Assembly: GCA_012103325.1 (NCBI GenBank)
Contig: WLWY01000003.1
Span: 434,001 to 498,000, forward strand
Length of the DNA: 64,000 bases
DNA from: Alphaproteobacteria bacterium
GTDB lineage: Bacteria; Pseudomonadota; Alphaproteobacteria; UBA8366; GCA-2717185
Direction: 5' to 3'
Shown: positions 32,902 to 43,015 of the stretch, in pieces
Layout: every line of letters starts with the position of its first letter
Numbering within the stretch: position 1 is the first letter of the stretch
Made by a program: the position numbers and the translations under genes
The notes under the pieces: generated by a model
The model's input: the letters and a program-made list of their open reading frames with translations, nothing else
Told to the model about the DNA's origin: nothing
The model's database searches: none

Positions 32902-33360
32902 AGAAAATATCTCCGTTGCTCCAATTCTTGCTACGCAACCTAGCTTCCATACTATAGATCACACCACAGGATTGAACAAAATTTGTGCAATATTTATGCC
33001 GAAAAGTTAAATAACTGTAATAAAACGATTTTGTTTATGAACGTTTTCTTAACACGCGCAAAAACGTAAAGTAACTCGACAGTGTAAATATCCGAAATTT
33101 GAACAATATACAAATTATCTACATTATATCAGCGGGTTATCATGTGTTTCATAAGCGAATCGGTATTGTAAAAAAATCCGACACCCCGAATATAACAAAA
33201 TGAGGACCGCGGCCGCCTGTAGCTTGTTGCCTAACATACGTCGCAACGTAACTTCTGCCTCCCACAAGCCTTCCCACCGCGCCTTTTCTTGATCGCCCGC
33301 GCCGGTTAAGGTCGCCGCAATTACACAACTGCCGCCTCGCCGGATATCGAAACAGGAGAA
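32902..33360. other. AT-rich intergenic region
   Basis: This 459-base stretch is clearly AT-rich next to flanking GC-rich genes, and has no convincing coding frame on either strand. Its left end should hold the promoter of the PEP-CTERM gene, and its right end the leader of the crotonase-family gene, with CAGGAG just before the start. The centre holds no feature I can name. Confidence 0.6.
32951..32979 (-). promoter_or_regulatory. Candidate promoter of the PEP-CTERM gene
   Basis: On the minus strand TTGTTC (32979-32974) and TATAGT (32956-32951) are 17 bases apart, about 50 bases upstream of the start. The -10 is good and the -35 weak. ACGGAG lies before the ATG as a ribosome-binding site. 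Confidence 0.35.
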
Positions 33361-34119
33361 ATGAGTATGAGCAGCGACCTCGTCACCTATGAGTCCAACG
33401 ACGGCATTGCCGTGATCACGATCAACCGGCCGGAGAAGATGAACGCGCTGAGCAATGGCGTGGTCGCCTCGATCCGCGACGCTTTTATTCAGTTGAACGA
33501 GTCGGACGACCGCTGCGCCATCGTCACCAGCGCCGGCGACCGCGCCTTCTCGGTCGGGGCCGACCTCAAGGATCCGCCGCGCGACCCGGAACTGTGGGAG
33601 TGCATGCCTGGTGTCGGGGTCGATGTCGACAAGCCGCTAATCGCCGCGGTCTCCGGCTACTGCGTCGGCGGGGCGTTTTGTCTGGTGCAGTTCTGCGACA
33701 TCGCGGTCGCCGACGATTCCGCCGACTTTTTCTATCCCGAAGCACAAATCGGCTTCTGCGGCGGTCTGATTGCCGGGCTAGCGGCCCGCCTGCCGCACAA
33801 GATCGCCATGGAATTCATGATGACCGGGATCCATTACGACGCGCAGCGCGCCTACGAGGTCGGCATGGTCAACAAGGTGGTGCCGAAAGGGCAGCTCATG
33901 GAAGGCGCCATGAGTTACGCTGAAATCTTCGCCGTCAGCGCACCGCTCGTCATGGGCACCCTAAAACGCTTCGTGCGCAACGAGGTTCTCGCGCGCGGGC
34001 CGTCGGAACAAGCCGGTCTCGCCCGCCGCGACCTGCTGGCGATTTCCCGCAGCGAGGATCAGCAGGAAGGCGGTGCAGCGTTCCGCGAGAAACGTAAACC
34101 CATGTTTAAGGGGCGCTAG
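33361..34119 (+). CDS. Crotonase-family protein (enoyl-CoA hydratase/isomerase-like)
   Basis: A 252-residue crotonase-fold protein. The N-terminus GIAVITINRPEKMNAL, the oxyanion-hole region SVGADLKDPPRD and the CoA-binding core are typical. Of the two catalytic glutamates of true enoyl-CoA hydratases, the one in YPEAQIG is kept but the one in the GGGCEL motif is replaced (GGAFCL, Cys). An isomerase, hydrolase or other crotonase activity is thus more likely than standard hydration. A second ATG at 33367 is better spaced from CAGGAG and may be the true start. Confidence 0.75.
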   Translation: MSMSSDLVTYESNDGIAVITINRPEKMNALSNGVVASIRDAFIQLNESDDRCAIVTSAGDRAFSVGADLKDPPRDPELWECMPGVGVDVDKPLIAAVSGYCVGGAFCLVQFCDIAVADDSADFFYPEAQIGFCGGLIAGLAARLPHKIAMEFMMTGIHYDAQRAYEVGMVNKVVPKGQLMEGAMSYAEIFAVSAPLVMGTLKRFVRNEVLARGPSEQAGLARRDLLAISRSEDQQEGGAAFREKRKPMFKGR

Positions 34120-34140
34120 GACAGGAGCGTCGCGGGTTTC

Positions 34141-34169
34141 TTTTGCGGGTGATACAATCCTGCTATAAA
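34141..34169 (+). promoter_or_regulatory. Candidate promoter of the trpG operon
   Basis: TTTTGC (34141-34146) and TATAAA (34164-34169) are 17 bases apart, about 50 bases upstream of trpG. The -10 is good, the -35 poor. No leader peptide with tryptophan codons or attenuator was found. Confidence 0.3.
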
Positions 34170-34220
34170 GCGCCGTCGGCGCCTCCGCCACGCATGAGAA
34201 AAACGTAGCAAGCTATTGAA

Positions 34221-34793
34221 ATGTACCTATTAATCGATAACTACGACAGCTTCACCTACAACTTGTGGCACTTCTTGGGTGAGCAGGGTGCGATCTTCAC
34301 GGTGCATCGCAACGACGCGATCACGGTGGACGAAGCGCTCGCGCTGAAACCCGACGGCATCGTGATCTCTCCGGGACCGTGCGATCCGGACAAGGCGGGC
34401 ATCTGTCTCGACCTGGTTCGTGCGGCGGCGGGCAAGGTTCCGATCCTCGGCGTCTGCCTGGGCCATCAGAGCGTCGGTCAGGCGATGGGCGGCCGCGTCG
34501 TGCGGGCGCCGGAATGCATGCATGGCAAGCTCAGCGAGATCAAACATACCGGCACGGGTGTCTTCAAAGATATCCCAAGCCCGCTGACCGCGACCCGTTA
34601 TCACTCCTTGACCATGGAACGTTCGTCCCTGCCCGACTGCTTCGATATCACCGCGGAGACGCAAGACGGCGTCGTCATGGGTATTGAGCACAAGGAATTG
34701 CCACTGTTCGGCGTGCAATTCCATCCCGAGAGTATTGCTTCCGAGCATGGTCATGACCTGCTCGAAAACTTTCTGAAGACCACTAGGCACTAG
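34221..34793 (+). CDS. trpG: Anthranilate synthase glutamine amidotransferase subunit
   Basis: A 190-residue class I glutamine amidotransferase that supplies ammonia to TrpE. The catalytic triad is C79 (GVCLGHQ), H168 and E170 (FHPES). No trpE is adjacent; it must lie elsewhere. The next gene starts 3 bases after the stop. In some bacteria this protein also serves PabB for folate synthesis. Confidence 0.92.
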   Translation: MYLLIDNYDSFTYNLWHFLGEQGAIFTVHRNDAITVDEALALKPDGIVISPGPCDPDKAGICLDLVRAAAGKVPILGVCLGHQSVGQAMGGRVVRAPECMHGKLSEIKHTGTGVFKDIPSPLTATRYHSLTMERSSLPDCFDITAETQDGVVMGIEHKELPLFGVQFHPESIASEHGHDLLENFLKTTRH

Positions 34794-34796
34794 TCG

Positions 34797-35822
34797 ATGG
34801 CCAAAACTTTTCAGGAACTGCTCGGAAAGGTCGCCAGTGGCGCGACATTGAGTGCCGCCGAAGCGGAGCGCGCCTTCGACATCATGATGTCCGGCGACGC
34901 GACCGCGTCACAGATGGGCGGTCTGCTGCTGGCGCTACGGACGCGCGGCGAAACAGTCGAGGAAATTACCGGTGCCGCGGCAACGATGCGCGCCAAGGCG
35001 ACGACGATCCGGGCACCGGAAGGCGCAATGGATGTCGTCGGCACCGGCGGCGACAAATCGGGCACCTACAATATTTCAACCTGCACCGCGATCGTTGTGG
35101 CCGGCTGCGGCGTGCCGGTCGCCAAGCATGGCAACCGGGCCGCCACGTCGAAGTCCGGCGCTGCCGATGTGCTGAGCGCGCTGGGGATCGACCTCGATGC
35201 AGATTTTCCGTTGCTCGAAAAAGCGGTCACGGAAGCGGGCATCTGCTTCATGATGGCGCAACGTCACCATGGGGCCATGCGTAACGTGATGCCGACCCGC
35301 ATCGAACTGGGCACACCGACGATTTTCAACATTCTAGGCCCGCTTTCCAACCCGGCCGGCGTCAAGCGGCTGCTGGTCGGCACCTATCTGCCGAAATGGG
35401 TTGAGCCGATGGCGACAACGCTTGGTAAATTGGGTGCCGAACGGGCCTGGGTCATGCACGGGTCGGACGGGCTCGACGAGCTTACGATCACCGGGCCGTC
35501 GATGGTTTGCGAATATTATCAGGGCAAGGTCACGCAGTTTGAGCTGTCGCCGGAAGACGCCGGCCTGCCTGTCGGTAAGGCAGAGGATCTGAAAGGCGGC
35601 GATGCGGAATACAACGCCGCAGCGATCCGCTCCGTCCTGGCAGGTGAAAAGAGCGCCTACCGCGATATCGTCCTGTTCGGGACAGCGGCGGCACTAAAGG
35701 TCGCGGGCCGGATCGAGGATTTGCGAGACGGGGTTGCCATGGCGTCGGAAGCGATTGCCAGTGGGGCTGCCAGCACCGCGCTCGACCGCATGGTCGCCAT
35801 AACCAATGAGGGCAGCCCATGA
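34797..35822 (+). CDS. trpD: Anthranilate phosphoribosyltransferase
   Basis: A 341-residue enzyme that joins anthranilate to PRPP. The PRPP-binding [14 protein letters not shown] and the [17 protein letters not shown] motif are intact, and the length is typical. It overlaps trpC by 4 bases (ATGA), so the trp genes are translationally coupled. Confidence 0.93.
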   Translation: MAKTFQELLGKVASGATLSAAEAERAFDIMMSGDATASQMGGLLLALRTRGETVEEITGAAATMRAKATTIRAPEGAMDVVGTGGDKSGTYNISTCTAIVVAGCGVPVAKHGNRAATSKSGAADVLSALGIDLDADFPLLEKAVTEAGICFMMAQRHHGAMRNVMPTRIELGTPTIFNILGPLSNPAGVKRLLVGTYLPKWVEPMATTLGKLGAERAWVMHGSDGLDELTITGPSMVCEYYQGKVTQFELSPEDAGLPVGKAEDLKGGDAEYNAAAIRSVLAGEKSAYRDIVLFGTAAALKVAGRIEDLRDGVAMASEAIASGAASTALDRMVAITNEGSP

Positions 35823-36628
35823 GCGACGTACTCGACAAGATTTGCGCCGACAAGCGCGATCATATCGACGCCCTCAAGGCGGAAACGCCGCTCGAGGACA
35901 TGAAGGCCCGCGCCGCGAGCGGGCCGCCGCCGCGAGGCTTCGCCGCCGCGCTCACCCGCGCAACAGAAGATGGCGGATACGGGCTGATCGCCGAACTCAA
36001 GAAGGCATCGCCGAGCAAGGGGCTGATCCGCGACGATTTCGCGCCATCCGCCCTCGCCCGGGCCTACCAGTCCGGCGGCGCCACCTGCCTGTCGATCCTC
36101 ACCGACATTCCCTACTTCCAGGGCAAGAACGATTACCTAACCGCGGCGCGCATGGCGACCAGCCTTCCCGTTCTGCGCAAAGATTTCATGCTCGATCCCT
36201 ATCAGATCTACGAGGCGCGGGCGATTGGCGCGGACTGTATCCTGCTGATCATGGCGGCGCTGGAAGACGATATGGCGGCAACCCTGGAAGGGCTCGCCGT
36301 CGAACTCGGCATGGACGTTCTGGTCGAAGTGCACAACGGCGAAGAGCTGGAGCGCGCACTCAAGCTGAAATCCGGCCTGATTGGCATCAACAACCGGAAC
36401 CTTAAAACCCTCGATGTCGATCTTTCGACCACCGAAGCGCTCGCCCCGACCGTACCGGACGACCGAATGGTCGTCGGTGAAAGCGGCCTTGGCTCGCCAG
36501 CCGATCTGGCACGCTGTGCCGCGGTGGGTGTCCGCTGCTTCCTGATCGGCGAGTCCTTGATGCGGCAAGCCGATGTCGCCGCCGCGACCCGCGCGATCCT
36601 CGAACAACCCGCCGTGGCGCCCGCGTAA
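35819..36628 (+). CDS. trpC: Indole-3-glycerol phosphate synthase
   Basis: A 269-residue (beta/alpha)8 enzyme of tryptophan synthesis. Characteristic motifs are [11 protein letters not shown] (catalytic lysine), [29 protein letters not shown] and [12 protein letters not shown]. It is a stand-alone TrpC with no TrpF domain. Its stop and the moaC start share one base (TAATG). Confidence 0.93.
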   Translation: MSDVLDKICADKRDHIDALKAETPLEDMKARAASGPPPRGFAAALTRATEDGGYGLIAELKKASPSKGLIRDDFAPSALARAYQSGGATCLSILTDIPYFQGKNDYLTAARMATSLPVLRKDFMLDPYQIYEARAIGADCILLIMAALEDDMAATLEGLAVELGMDVLVEVHNGEELERALKLKSGLIGINNRNLKTLDVDLSTTEALAPTVPDDRMVVGESGLGSPADLARCAAVGVRCFLIGESLMRQADVAAATRAILEQPAVAPA

Positions 36629-37104
36629 TGGCGACGCTGACCCATTTCGACGGGGACGGCAATGCGGTCATGGTCGACGTGTCCGCCAAGGACGAAACCG
36701 AACGGACGGCGACGGCGGCCGGCTCGGTATTCATGCTGCCAGAGACGGTGCGGCTGATCGTCGAGGGCGGCGTAAAGAAGGGCGATGTGCTCTCTGTTGC
36801 GCGGCTTGCGGGAATCATGGGCGCGAAGAAGACGCCGGACCTCATCCCCCTATGCCACCCGTTGGCGCTTTCTTCGGTCAAAGTCGATCTGAGCGCCGAC
36901 CCAGACCGCAATGCAATCGACATTACCGCGACCTGCAAACTCAAAGGCCGAACCGGCGTGGAGATGGAAGCGCTCACCGCCGTCTCGGTCGCCGCCCTGA
37001 CGGTCTACGACATGTGCAAGGCGGTCGATCGCGGCATGCGGATCGCCGACATTCGCCTCACCCATAAGGCGGGCGGCAAGTCCGGCACGTACGAAGGCGC
37101 CTAA
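36628..37104 (+). CDS. moaC: Cyclic pyranopterin monophosphate synthase
   Basis: A 158-residue MoaC that makes cyclic pyranopterin monophosphate in the first stage of molybdenum cofactor synthesis. [13 protein letters not shown] and the catalytic GKSGTYEGA end (here [12 protein letters not shown]) are clear, with the [21 protein letters not shown] helix. It overlaps trpC and moeA by one base each. Confidence 0.93.
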   Translation: MATLTHFDGDGNAVMVDVSAKDETERTATAAGSVFMLPETVRLIVEGGVKKGDVLSVARLAGIMGAKKTPDLIPLCHPLALSSVKVDLSADPDRNAIDITATCKLKGRTGVEMEALTAVSVAALTVYDMCKAVDRGMRIADIRLTHKAGGKSGTYEGA

Positions 37105-38318
37105 TGCTCGCGGTCGAAGAAGCGCGCCAACGCATACTCGCTGCATTTTCACCGCTGGAGGCGGAACAGGTCTCGCTGACAGACAGTCTTGGCCGTGTCC
37201 TCGCGGCGCACGTGCGCTCGCGCCGGACGCAGCCGCCAACCGCCGTCTCGGCGATGGACGGATACGCGGTCCGCGCCGCCGATGTCGCGGCCCCGCCCAC
37301 CACATTGGACATTGTCGGCCATGCACCGGCCGGCGGCGAACACGATGGCGCTATTGGCCCCGGACAATGCGTGCGCATCTTCACCGGCGGTCCCGTTCCC
37401 GCGGGTGCCGACGCCATTGTCATTCAGGAAGACACGGACGCTGACGACGGCCGCGTCACGGTCAAGGTATCAGTGCCGGAAGCGCACTACATCCGGCCTG
37501 CGGGCCTCGATTTCAGCGAAGGCGAAACCGGGCTCGAATCCGGCCGCGTTATAACCGCACGGGACGTCGGCTTCGCCGCGGCGATGAACGTGCCGTGGCT
37601 GATGGTTCGTCGCAAACCGCGTGTCGCCATCCTCGCAACCGGCGATGAAATCGTCATGCCCGGCGACCCGCTCGGCCCCAACCAAATCGTCAGTTCGAAC
37701 AGTCTGACCTTGGCATCGACGGTGAAGGCCTGCGGTGGCGATCCGACCCTTCTCGGCATCGCGCCGGACGACCGCGATGCATTGGCCACCATGGCCGAAG
37801 GTGCGCGCGGGGCGGACCTGTTGGTCACGACGGGCGGCGCGTCCGTCGGCGATCACGATCTGGTTCAGAGCGTTCTCGGCGACATGGGCATGGCGCTGGA
37901 CTTCTGGCGCATCGCGATGCGGCCGGGGAAACCTCTGATCTTCGGGACGATCGATAAAACCCCCGTGCTCGGCCTGCCCGGAAACCCGGTCTCGACGGTC
38001 GTGTGCAGCATCATCTTCATGCTCCCGGCGATCGAGAAGATGCTCGGAATCTCCCGTGCGGAAAAGCCCCATCTGACCGCACGCTTGAAGACGCCGCTCG
38101 GTAAAAACGACCAACGTGAAGATTACATCCGCGCCAGACTGGAGCATGACGATTCCGGAGGGCTTGTCGCCGCGCCCTTCTCCAAGCAGGACAGCTCCAT
38201 GCTGTCGCGCATGGCGAGAGCGGATTGCCTGATTATACGGGCGCCGTTCGCCGCGGCCGCCGCCGAGGGCGATATCGTTGAATTCCTCCCCATTCCGGAC
38301 GGCTTGATGCGTGTTTGA
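37104..38318 (+). CDS. moeA: Molybdopterin molybdenumtransferase
   Basis: A 404-residue MoeA, which inserts molybdenum into adenylated molybdopterin. Motifs include SAMDGYAVRAAD, FTGGPVPAGADAIV, the MoCF domain signature TTGGASVGDHD and GLPGNPVS. Its order after trpC-moaC and before lexA is common in Rhodospirillales and relatives. Confidence 0.92.
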   Translation: MLAVEEARQRILAAFSPLEAEQVSLTDSLGRVLAAHVRSRRTQPPTAVSAMDGYAVRAADVAAPPTTLDIVGHAPAGGEHDGAIGPGQCVRIFTGGPVPAGADAIVIQEDTDADDGRVTVKVSVPEAHYIRPAGLDFSEGETGLESGRVITARDVGFAAAMNVPWLMVRRKPRVAILATGDEIVMPGDPLGPNQIVSSNSLTLASTVKACGGDPTLLGIAPDDRDALATMAEGARGADLLVTTGGASVGDHDLVQSVLGDMGMALDFWRIAMRPGKPLIFGTIDKTPVLGLPGNPVSTVVCSIIFMLPAIEKMLGISRAEKPHLTARLKTPLGKNDQREDYIRARLEHDDSGGLVAAPFSKQDSSMLSRMARADCLIIRAPFAAAAAEGDIVEFLPIPDGLMRV

Positions 38319-38338
38319 CGCAAACGCTTAGTTATCGC

Positions 38339-38367
38339 TTGACCGAAAAAGCGAACTAAACTAGAAC
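38339..38367 (+). promoter_or_regulatory. lexA promoter
   Basis: TTGACC (38339-38344) and TAGAAC (38362-38367) are spaced by 17 bases. The -10 lies inside the LexA operator, so bound LexA would block RNA polymerase. The leader to the ATG is about 110 bases. Confidence 0.55.
38353..38367. promoter_or_regulatory. LexA operator (alphaproteobacterial SOS box)
   Basis: GAAC-N7-GAAC, read on the other strand as GTTC-N7-GTTC, is a perfect match to the LexA box established for Alphaproteobacteria such as Rhizobium and Caulobacter. A second, near-match site (GTTT-N7-GTTC) follows at 38377-38391. Autoregulation of lexA is expected. Confidence 0.8.
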
Positions 38368-38484
38368 ATGTGCTGTGTTTTTGTTTTGTTCCATATCTTG
38401 TGTATCTCGGTTGGATGGATCTGTACGGATTTCAGGAAACCTCACACCGGATCATGAGATGGCGATAATTTGAGGGGAATCGTC

Positions 38485-39189
38485 ATGCTGACCCGCAAGC
38501 AATACGAGCTGCTTATGTATATCCAGAATCGGCTCGCCGAATCTGGGGTTTCGCCTTCTTTCGAAGAAATGAAGGAAGCGCTCGGCTTGAAGTCGAAATC
38601 AGGTATTCACAGGCTCATCACCGGATTGGAAGAACGCGGTTTCGTGCGGCGCCTGCCGCATCGCGCCCGGGCCCTGGAAATCCTTCGACTACCTGAAAAT
38701 GCGGAGACGGCGGGTCTTGGTTCCAAGTCCGGATTTTCACCAAAGATTATCAGTAACGACGAATATGCACCGCCGCCCAGCGCAGTCGATTTCAGCGACG
38801 GTGGGGAGTCCGTCCCCTTACCGTTATATGGCAAGATCGCTGCGGGCACGCCGATCGAGGCGCTTCGCGATCAAACCAACGCGGTGGATATTCCCGCGAA
38901 TATGTTGGCCGGAGGCGATCATTACGCGCTTGAGGTCGAAGGCGATTCCATGGTCGAGGCCGGCATACTGGATGGCGATACCGTTGTCATCCAACGCTGT
39001 GAAACGGCGGATACCGGCGCCATCGTTGTCGCCCTAATCGACGAAAGCGAAGTAACGCTGAAGCGCCTGCGACGCAAAGGCAACTCGATTGCGCTGGAAC
39101 CCGCAAACGTCGCTTATGAAACGCGCATATTCGGCCCGGACCGGGTCAAGGTGCAAGGAAGACTGATTGGACTACTGCGCCGCTATTGA
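38485..39189 (+). CDS. lexA: SOS repressor LexA
   Basis: A 234-residue repressor with an N-terminal winged helix ([20 protein letters not shown]) and a C-terminal S24 peptidase domain. The self-cleavage bond is Ala120-Gly121 in KIAAGTP, with catalytic Ser155 (EGDSMVEAG) and Lys193 (VTLKRL). ATG 38485 gives the canonical MLTRKQ start; the frame is open to 38470. The last 44 bases overlap the convergent comEC gene. Confidence 0.94.
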   Translation: MLTRKQYELLMYIQNRLAESGVSPSFEEMKEALGLKSKSGIHRLITGLEERGFVRRLPHRARALEILRLPENAETAGLGSKSGFSPKIISNDEYAPPPSAVDFSDGGESVPLPLYGKIAAGTPIEALRDQTNAVDIPANMLAGGDHYALEVEGDSMVEAGILDGDTVVIQRCETADTGAIVVALIDESEVTLKRLRRKGNSIALEPANVAYETRIFGPDRVKVQGRLIGLLRRY

Positions 39190-41299
39190 TCCGTTTTCGT
39201 TTCCAGGGGGGACGTTTTCGGGTCCAAAGCCGTTCGCCCTGTGTGCCCGCGACAGTAGCCACTTTCAGGCCCTCCCGGTCGAACCAGATCGCGTGGGCAC
39301 CCTTCCGCCAAAGATCGAAACGATCCACCACCAGCCGCGCGGACGGGCAACGGCTGCGGACGGGTATCGCACTAATGACAATATTCGCGCGCCGACAGTC
39401 TTCCAATAGCGCGCGGGCATCGTTGACCAACGCAACCATCCGTCCCTTGGTTTCATAGCTGCAAGCCAGCCCGTCGCAACGAATTACCGCTGCGGAGGAA
39501 CGCCATGCGTTCGCGTCGTGTTGCCCGGCGCGGCGCAACCAGGCACTGGCCGTTCGTCTCTCCCTGCGTTTGGTCGAAAGCAACAGCGCGCCGTCCTGAT
39601 CCAGCACGGCCATAAGGCGCCCATCTCCGGAAACGAGAATATCGGGAACCGCGTAAAGCGATATCGATGCAACCCCCGCTACGATGCCAACCAGGCCGGC
39701 ATAGCGCCATTTGCGACGCCACAGACAAAGCCACAAGCCGCCGAATGCGGCCACCGCGAGCCCCTCGACCGGCATTGCCGGCGTATGACCGACGGCGCCG
39801 GGCCAGCCCGCCACGACCCCGGCGACACCGACAACCGCGTCGATTCCCCACGTCATTGGTACAAAAGCCAAGGCTTCCAGTCCGAACGGCATCAGGATCA
39901 TCGCGATAACCGCCCACGGCATGATCCAGAATGCCGTAATCGGCACGGCCAGGAGGTTCGCCGCGACGCCGAAATGCGCAATGCGGCCGAAGTGATACAT
40001 CGCGAAGATACCGGTCGCGGCGCCTGCCACGATCGTCGTCGTCGCAACCCCGCCCATATACAGGCTTAACTTCCCAAGCCAGCTCTCTACTCCCGTTTTC
40101 TTCCATGCCCGCCATCCGTCTTCATACAAGGCCACCAGCGCGACCACTGCGGCAAACGACATCTGAAAGCTGGCACTCAGCAGGCTTTCCGGAGAGATCA
40201 ACAAAATTACCGTCGCGGCCCACGCCACCAGCCGCAGCGAGATCGCGATGCGGTCCAGCAAGACGGCGACGAGAACGAAGCCCGTCATCAGAAAAGCGCG
40301 TTGGGTCGGTATCGTGGCCCCGGCAAGCACGAGATAGGCGAAGCCGCCAAGCAACGCTACCGCCGCCGCTCCCTTCTTTATCGGATAACGCAACGCGAGC
40401 CGTTCGCTACACGCCAACAGGGTTCGCAGACCAAAGAACAATATCGCCGCAACCAGCCCCATATGCAGCCCGGATATCGCCAGCAGATGGGCCAGGCCAG
40501 AGTCCCGCATCGCCGCCATTGTGTCTCGCGAGATCCCGCTCCGATCGCCGGTAACCAGAGCGGCGGCAATTGCGCCGGCCTCGCCAGGCGCGGCGGCGCG
40601 AATACGTGTCGTCACCTGCTGCCGAACCGCGGCAATCCATAATGCGATACTGCCGCCTTCATTCGAAGGTTCCCCGGCAATCCGTTTTCCCTGCCCAAAC
40701 GCAAAGCCCACGGCGCCAATCTTCGCAAACCAGGCATGGCGCTGAAAATCATAGGTTCCTGGCGCCGAGGGCTCGCCCGGCGGCATTAGCTTCGCATAGA
40801 CCGAAATGCGGGACCCGACCGCAGGACGGTCGTCGGCGTGCAGACGGATGCGCACCAGTTCGGGTGTCCGCTCGGGTGAAAGCCGACCAAGCGTGACCTG
40901 ATCCAGTAGAACGCGGGGTCCCTTGGGGAAAAGCTCGACGTGGCGCACCCGGCCACTCACGGGTGCAGGGCCATAAGGCCGCTCGAGCACCGGTGCTGCG
41001 ACAAATTGAGCGCGCAGATGTGCTACAGTAAAGCCCAGCGCCGACAACGCGACGCCGAACGCGAGGAGCGTCGCAAGAACACTGCGCGAGCGCACCAAAC
41101 ACGCAAAGAGAGCGCCGACCAGGAGCACGGGGCCGGCCCAAACTGCCGGCTCCCACGGTAGTGCGAAGTAAATCGCGATGCCGGTCCCGACGAAAACAGG
41201 TGCCCATAGCGCCCATCGCTCACGCTCGGCGAGAAAAAACGCCGCGAGCGCTATCCCGCTATCGCGCAGATTCCAGCTGCCAAATAGAGCCTGCCGCAC
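39146..41299 (-). CDS. comEC: ComEC/Rec2 family DNA uptake protein
   Basis: A 717-residue polytopic membrane protein. The ComEC_N domain and the Competence core with [10 protein letters not shown] (DNA channel) are clear, with many hydrophobic segments between residues about 15 and 540. The C-terminal part resembles the metallo-beta-lactamase-like domain, but the HxHxDH metal motif is not visible, so nuclease activity is doubtful. Start is GTG 41299 with GGGAGG 6 bases upstream; the open frame runs to 41335. It may import single-stranded DNA if other com genes are present. Confidence 0.85.
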   Translation of the reverse strand: MRQALFGSWNLRDSGIALAAFFLAERERWALWAPVFVGTGIAIYFALPWEPAVWAGPVLLVGALFACLVRSRSVLATLLAFGVALSALGFTVAHLRAQFVAAPVLERPYGPAPVSGRVRHVELFPKGPRVLLDQVTLGRLSPERTPELVRIRLHADDRPAVGSRISVYAKLMPPGEPSAPGTYDFQRHAWFAKIGAVGFAFGQGKRIAGEPSNEGGSIALWIAAVRQQVTTRIRAAAPGEAGAIAAALVTGDRSGISRDTMAAMRDSGLAHLLAISGLHMGLVAAILFFGLRTLLACSERLALRYPIKKGAAAVALLGGFAYLVLAGATIPTQRAFLMTGFVLVAVLLDRIAISLRLVAWAATVILLISPESLLSASFQMSFAAVVALVALYEDGWRAWKKTGVESWLGKLSLYMGGVATTTIVAGAATGIFAMYHFGRIAHFGVAANLLAVPITAFWIMPWAVIAMILMPFGLEALAFVPMTWGIDAVVGVAGVVAGWPGAVGHTPAMPVEGLAVAAFGGLWLCLWRRKWRYAGLVGIVAGVASISLYAVPDILVSGDGRLMAVLDQDGALLLSTKRRERRTASAWLRRAGQHDANAWRSSAAVIRCDGLACSYETKGRMVALVNDARALLEDCRRANIVISAIPVRSRCPSARLVVDRFDLWRKGAHAIWFDREGLKVATVAGTQGERLWTRKRPPWKRKRINSGAVVQSVFLAP

Positions 41300-41451
41300 T
41301 TCGTTCCTCCCACCACGGTTATCGCAGACACACAACGCCGGGCGCTATCGTTTTCAGGGGTCCCGAGGCAAAAGAGTGTGCGCGCTCTGGCCCCTTCGTG
41401 CTAAACCGCCGTCCCGAAGAACACTCCTGTGGATCTGGAAAGGAATTCCGC

Positions 41452-42870
41452 ATGGCCGTCGTCACGCGTTTTGCCCCCTCGCCGACCGGCTTCCTGCACA
41501 TCGGCGGTGCGCGCACCGCGCTTTTCAATTGGCTTTTCGCAAAGCACCATGGCGGCGAATTCCTGTTGCGCATCGAAGACACCGACCGAAAACGTTCGAC
41601 GCCGGAATCGGTCGCCGCGATCCTCGACGGTTTGCGCTGGCTGGAGTTGGAATGGGATCGCGAGGCCTTCTATCAATCGCAGCGCGCCGACCGGCATGCC
41701 GCCGCCGCGCGCGAACTCCTCGCGCAGGGCGGGGCGTATTACTGTTACTGCTCCGCTGAAGAGTTGGCGGAAATGCGGGAAACGGCGAAACGCGAAGGCC
41801 ACTCGATGCGTTATGACGGCCGCTGGCGCGACCGGGACCCGGCCGACGCGCCGGCGGGTATCGATCCGGTGATCCGGCTGAAGGCGCCGCGGGAGGGCGA
41901 GACCGTCATCGAAGATCAGGTTCAGGGCCCGGTTCGCGTCGCCAACAGCCAGCTCGACGATATGATCCTGCTGCGCAGCGATGGTACGCCCACCTACATG
42001 CTGTCGGTGGTCGTCGACGATCACGATATGGGGGTCACGCATGTCATCCGCGGCGACGATCACCTGACCAATGCGGCACGGCAAACTCAGCTATTTCGCG
42101 CGCTCGGCTGGGACGAGCCCGTGTTCGGCCATATCCCGCTCATCCACGGCGCGGACGGTCAGAAGCTGTCGAAACGGCATGGCGCCCTGGGCATCGATGC
42201 CTATCAGGAGATGGGCTATCTTCCGGCGGCGCTGCGAAACTATCTGCTTCGCCTCGGCTGGGGCCATGGGGACGATGAAATCATTTCGACCGAACAAGCA
42301 GTCGAGTGGTTCGATCTCGATGGTGTCGGCAAATCGGCAGCGCGGATCGACTTTGCCAAGCTGGAGTATGTAAACGGGCAGTACCTTCGCAACGCGGATG
42401 CGGCCATGCTCGTCGAACAAATTCTTCCGCGCCTTACCGGCGACGAAGGTAGCGAAATATCAGAGACAGCACGCACGCGGCTTGAGGCTGGGATCGGAAG
42501 CTTGACCGAACGCGCCAAGAATTTAAATGATCTTGCCGACATGGCACGCTTTTATGCCTTCGCCCCTCAATACCCCTTGAGCAACACGAAAGCGGCTAAA
42601 TTGCTTCAAGGCGACGGTCTAAAATTACTCGGCCAGTTTGCCGCCGATCTGGAGCCCGTTCCTTCCTGGACGGAAGAAACGCTAGAACAGGCAGCCCGGG
42701 ACTTCGCCGAAGCACGCGACGTCGGGCTTGGCAAAGTAGCGCAACCATTGCGAGCGGCATTGACGGGTTCAAACGCGTCTCCCGGCATCTTCGAAGTCCT
42801 GCATATACTGGGTAAAGAAGAGGCGCTTTCGCGACTCGCCAGCGTCCCTGATATCGACCAAACCAGCTAA
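41452..42870 (+). CDS. gltX: Glutamyl-tRNA synthetase
   Basis: A 472-residue class I synthetase. The HIGH motif is HIGGART at about residues 16-22, preceded by FAPSPTGFL, and the KMSKS motif is [10 protein letters not shown] 41452 is preceded by AAAGGA. Long upstream open frames are not part of the gene. Alphaproteobacteria often use such an enzyme for Glu-tRNA(Gln) as well, with GatCAB. Confidence 0.93.
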   Translation: MAVVTRFAPSPTGFLHIGGARTALFNWLFAKHHGGEFLLRIEDTDRKRSTPESVAAILDGLRWLELEWDREAFYQSQRADRHAAAARELLAQGGAYYCYCSAEELAEMRETAKREGHSMRYDGRWRDRDPADAPAGIDPVIRLKAPREGETVIEDQVQGPVRVANSQLDDMILLRSDGTPTYMLSVVVDDHDMGVTHVIRGDDHLTNAARQTQLFRALGWDEPVFGHIPLIHGADGQKLSKRHGALGIDAYQEMGYLPAALRNYLLRLGWGHGDDEIISTEQAVEWFDLDGVGKSAARIDFAKLEYVNGQYLRNADAAMLVEQILPRLTGDEGSEISETARTRLEAGIGSLTERAKNLNDLADMARFYAFAPQYPLSNTKAAKLLQGDGLKLLGQFAADLEPVPSWTEETLEQAARDFAEARDVGLGKVAQPLRAALTGSNASPGIFEVLHILGKEEALSRLASVPDIDQTS

Positions 42871-43015
42871 CCAAATTTGCCCGAAGACAATTTGATCTCT
42901 ATACTAAAGGACAACGCGGAACGAGACTGGCGCCGATTTACAGAGGGGCGGCGCGCAATAAAAAATCACACCGCGGCTACTTTGCAACTTATTGATAATA
43001 AAAGAAAGGGCTGCA

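Noticed and set aside
34120..34220. Tryptophan attenuator before trpG
   Set aside because: No leader peptide with tandem tryptophan codons and no alternative hairpins were found.
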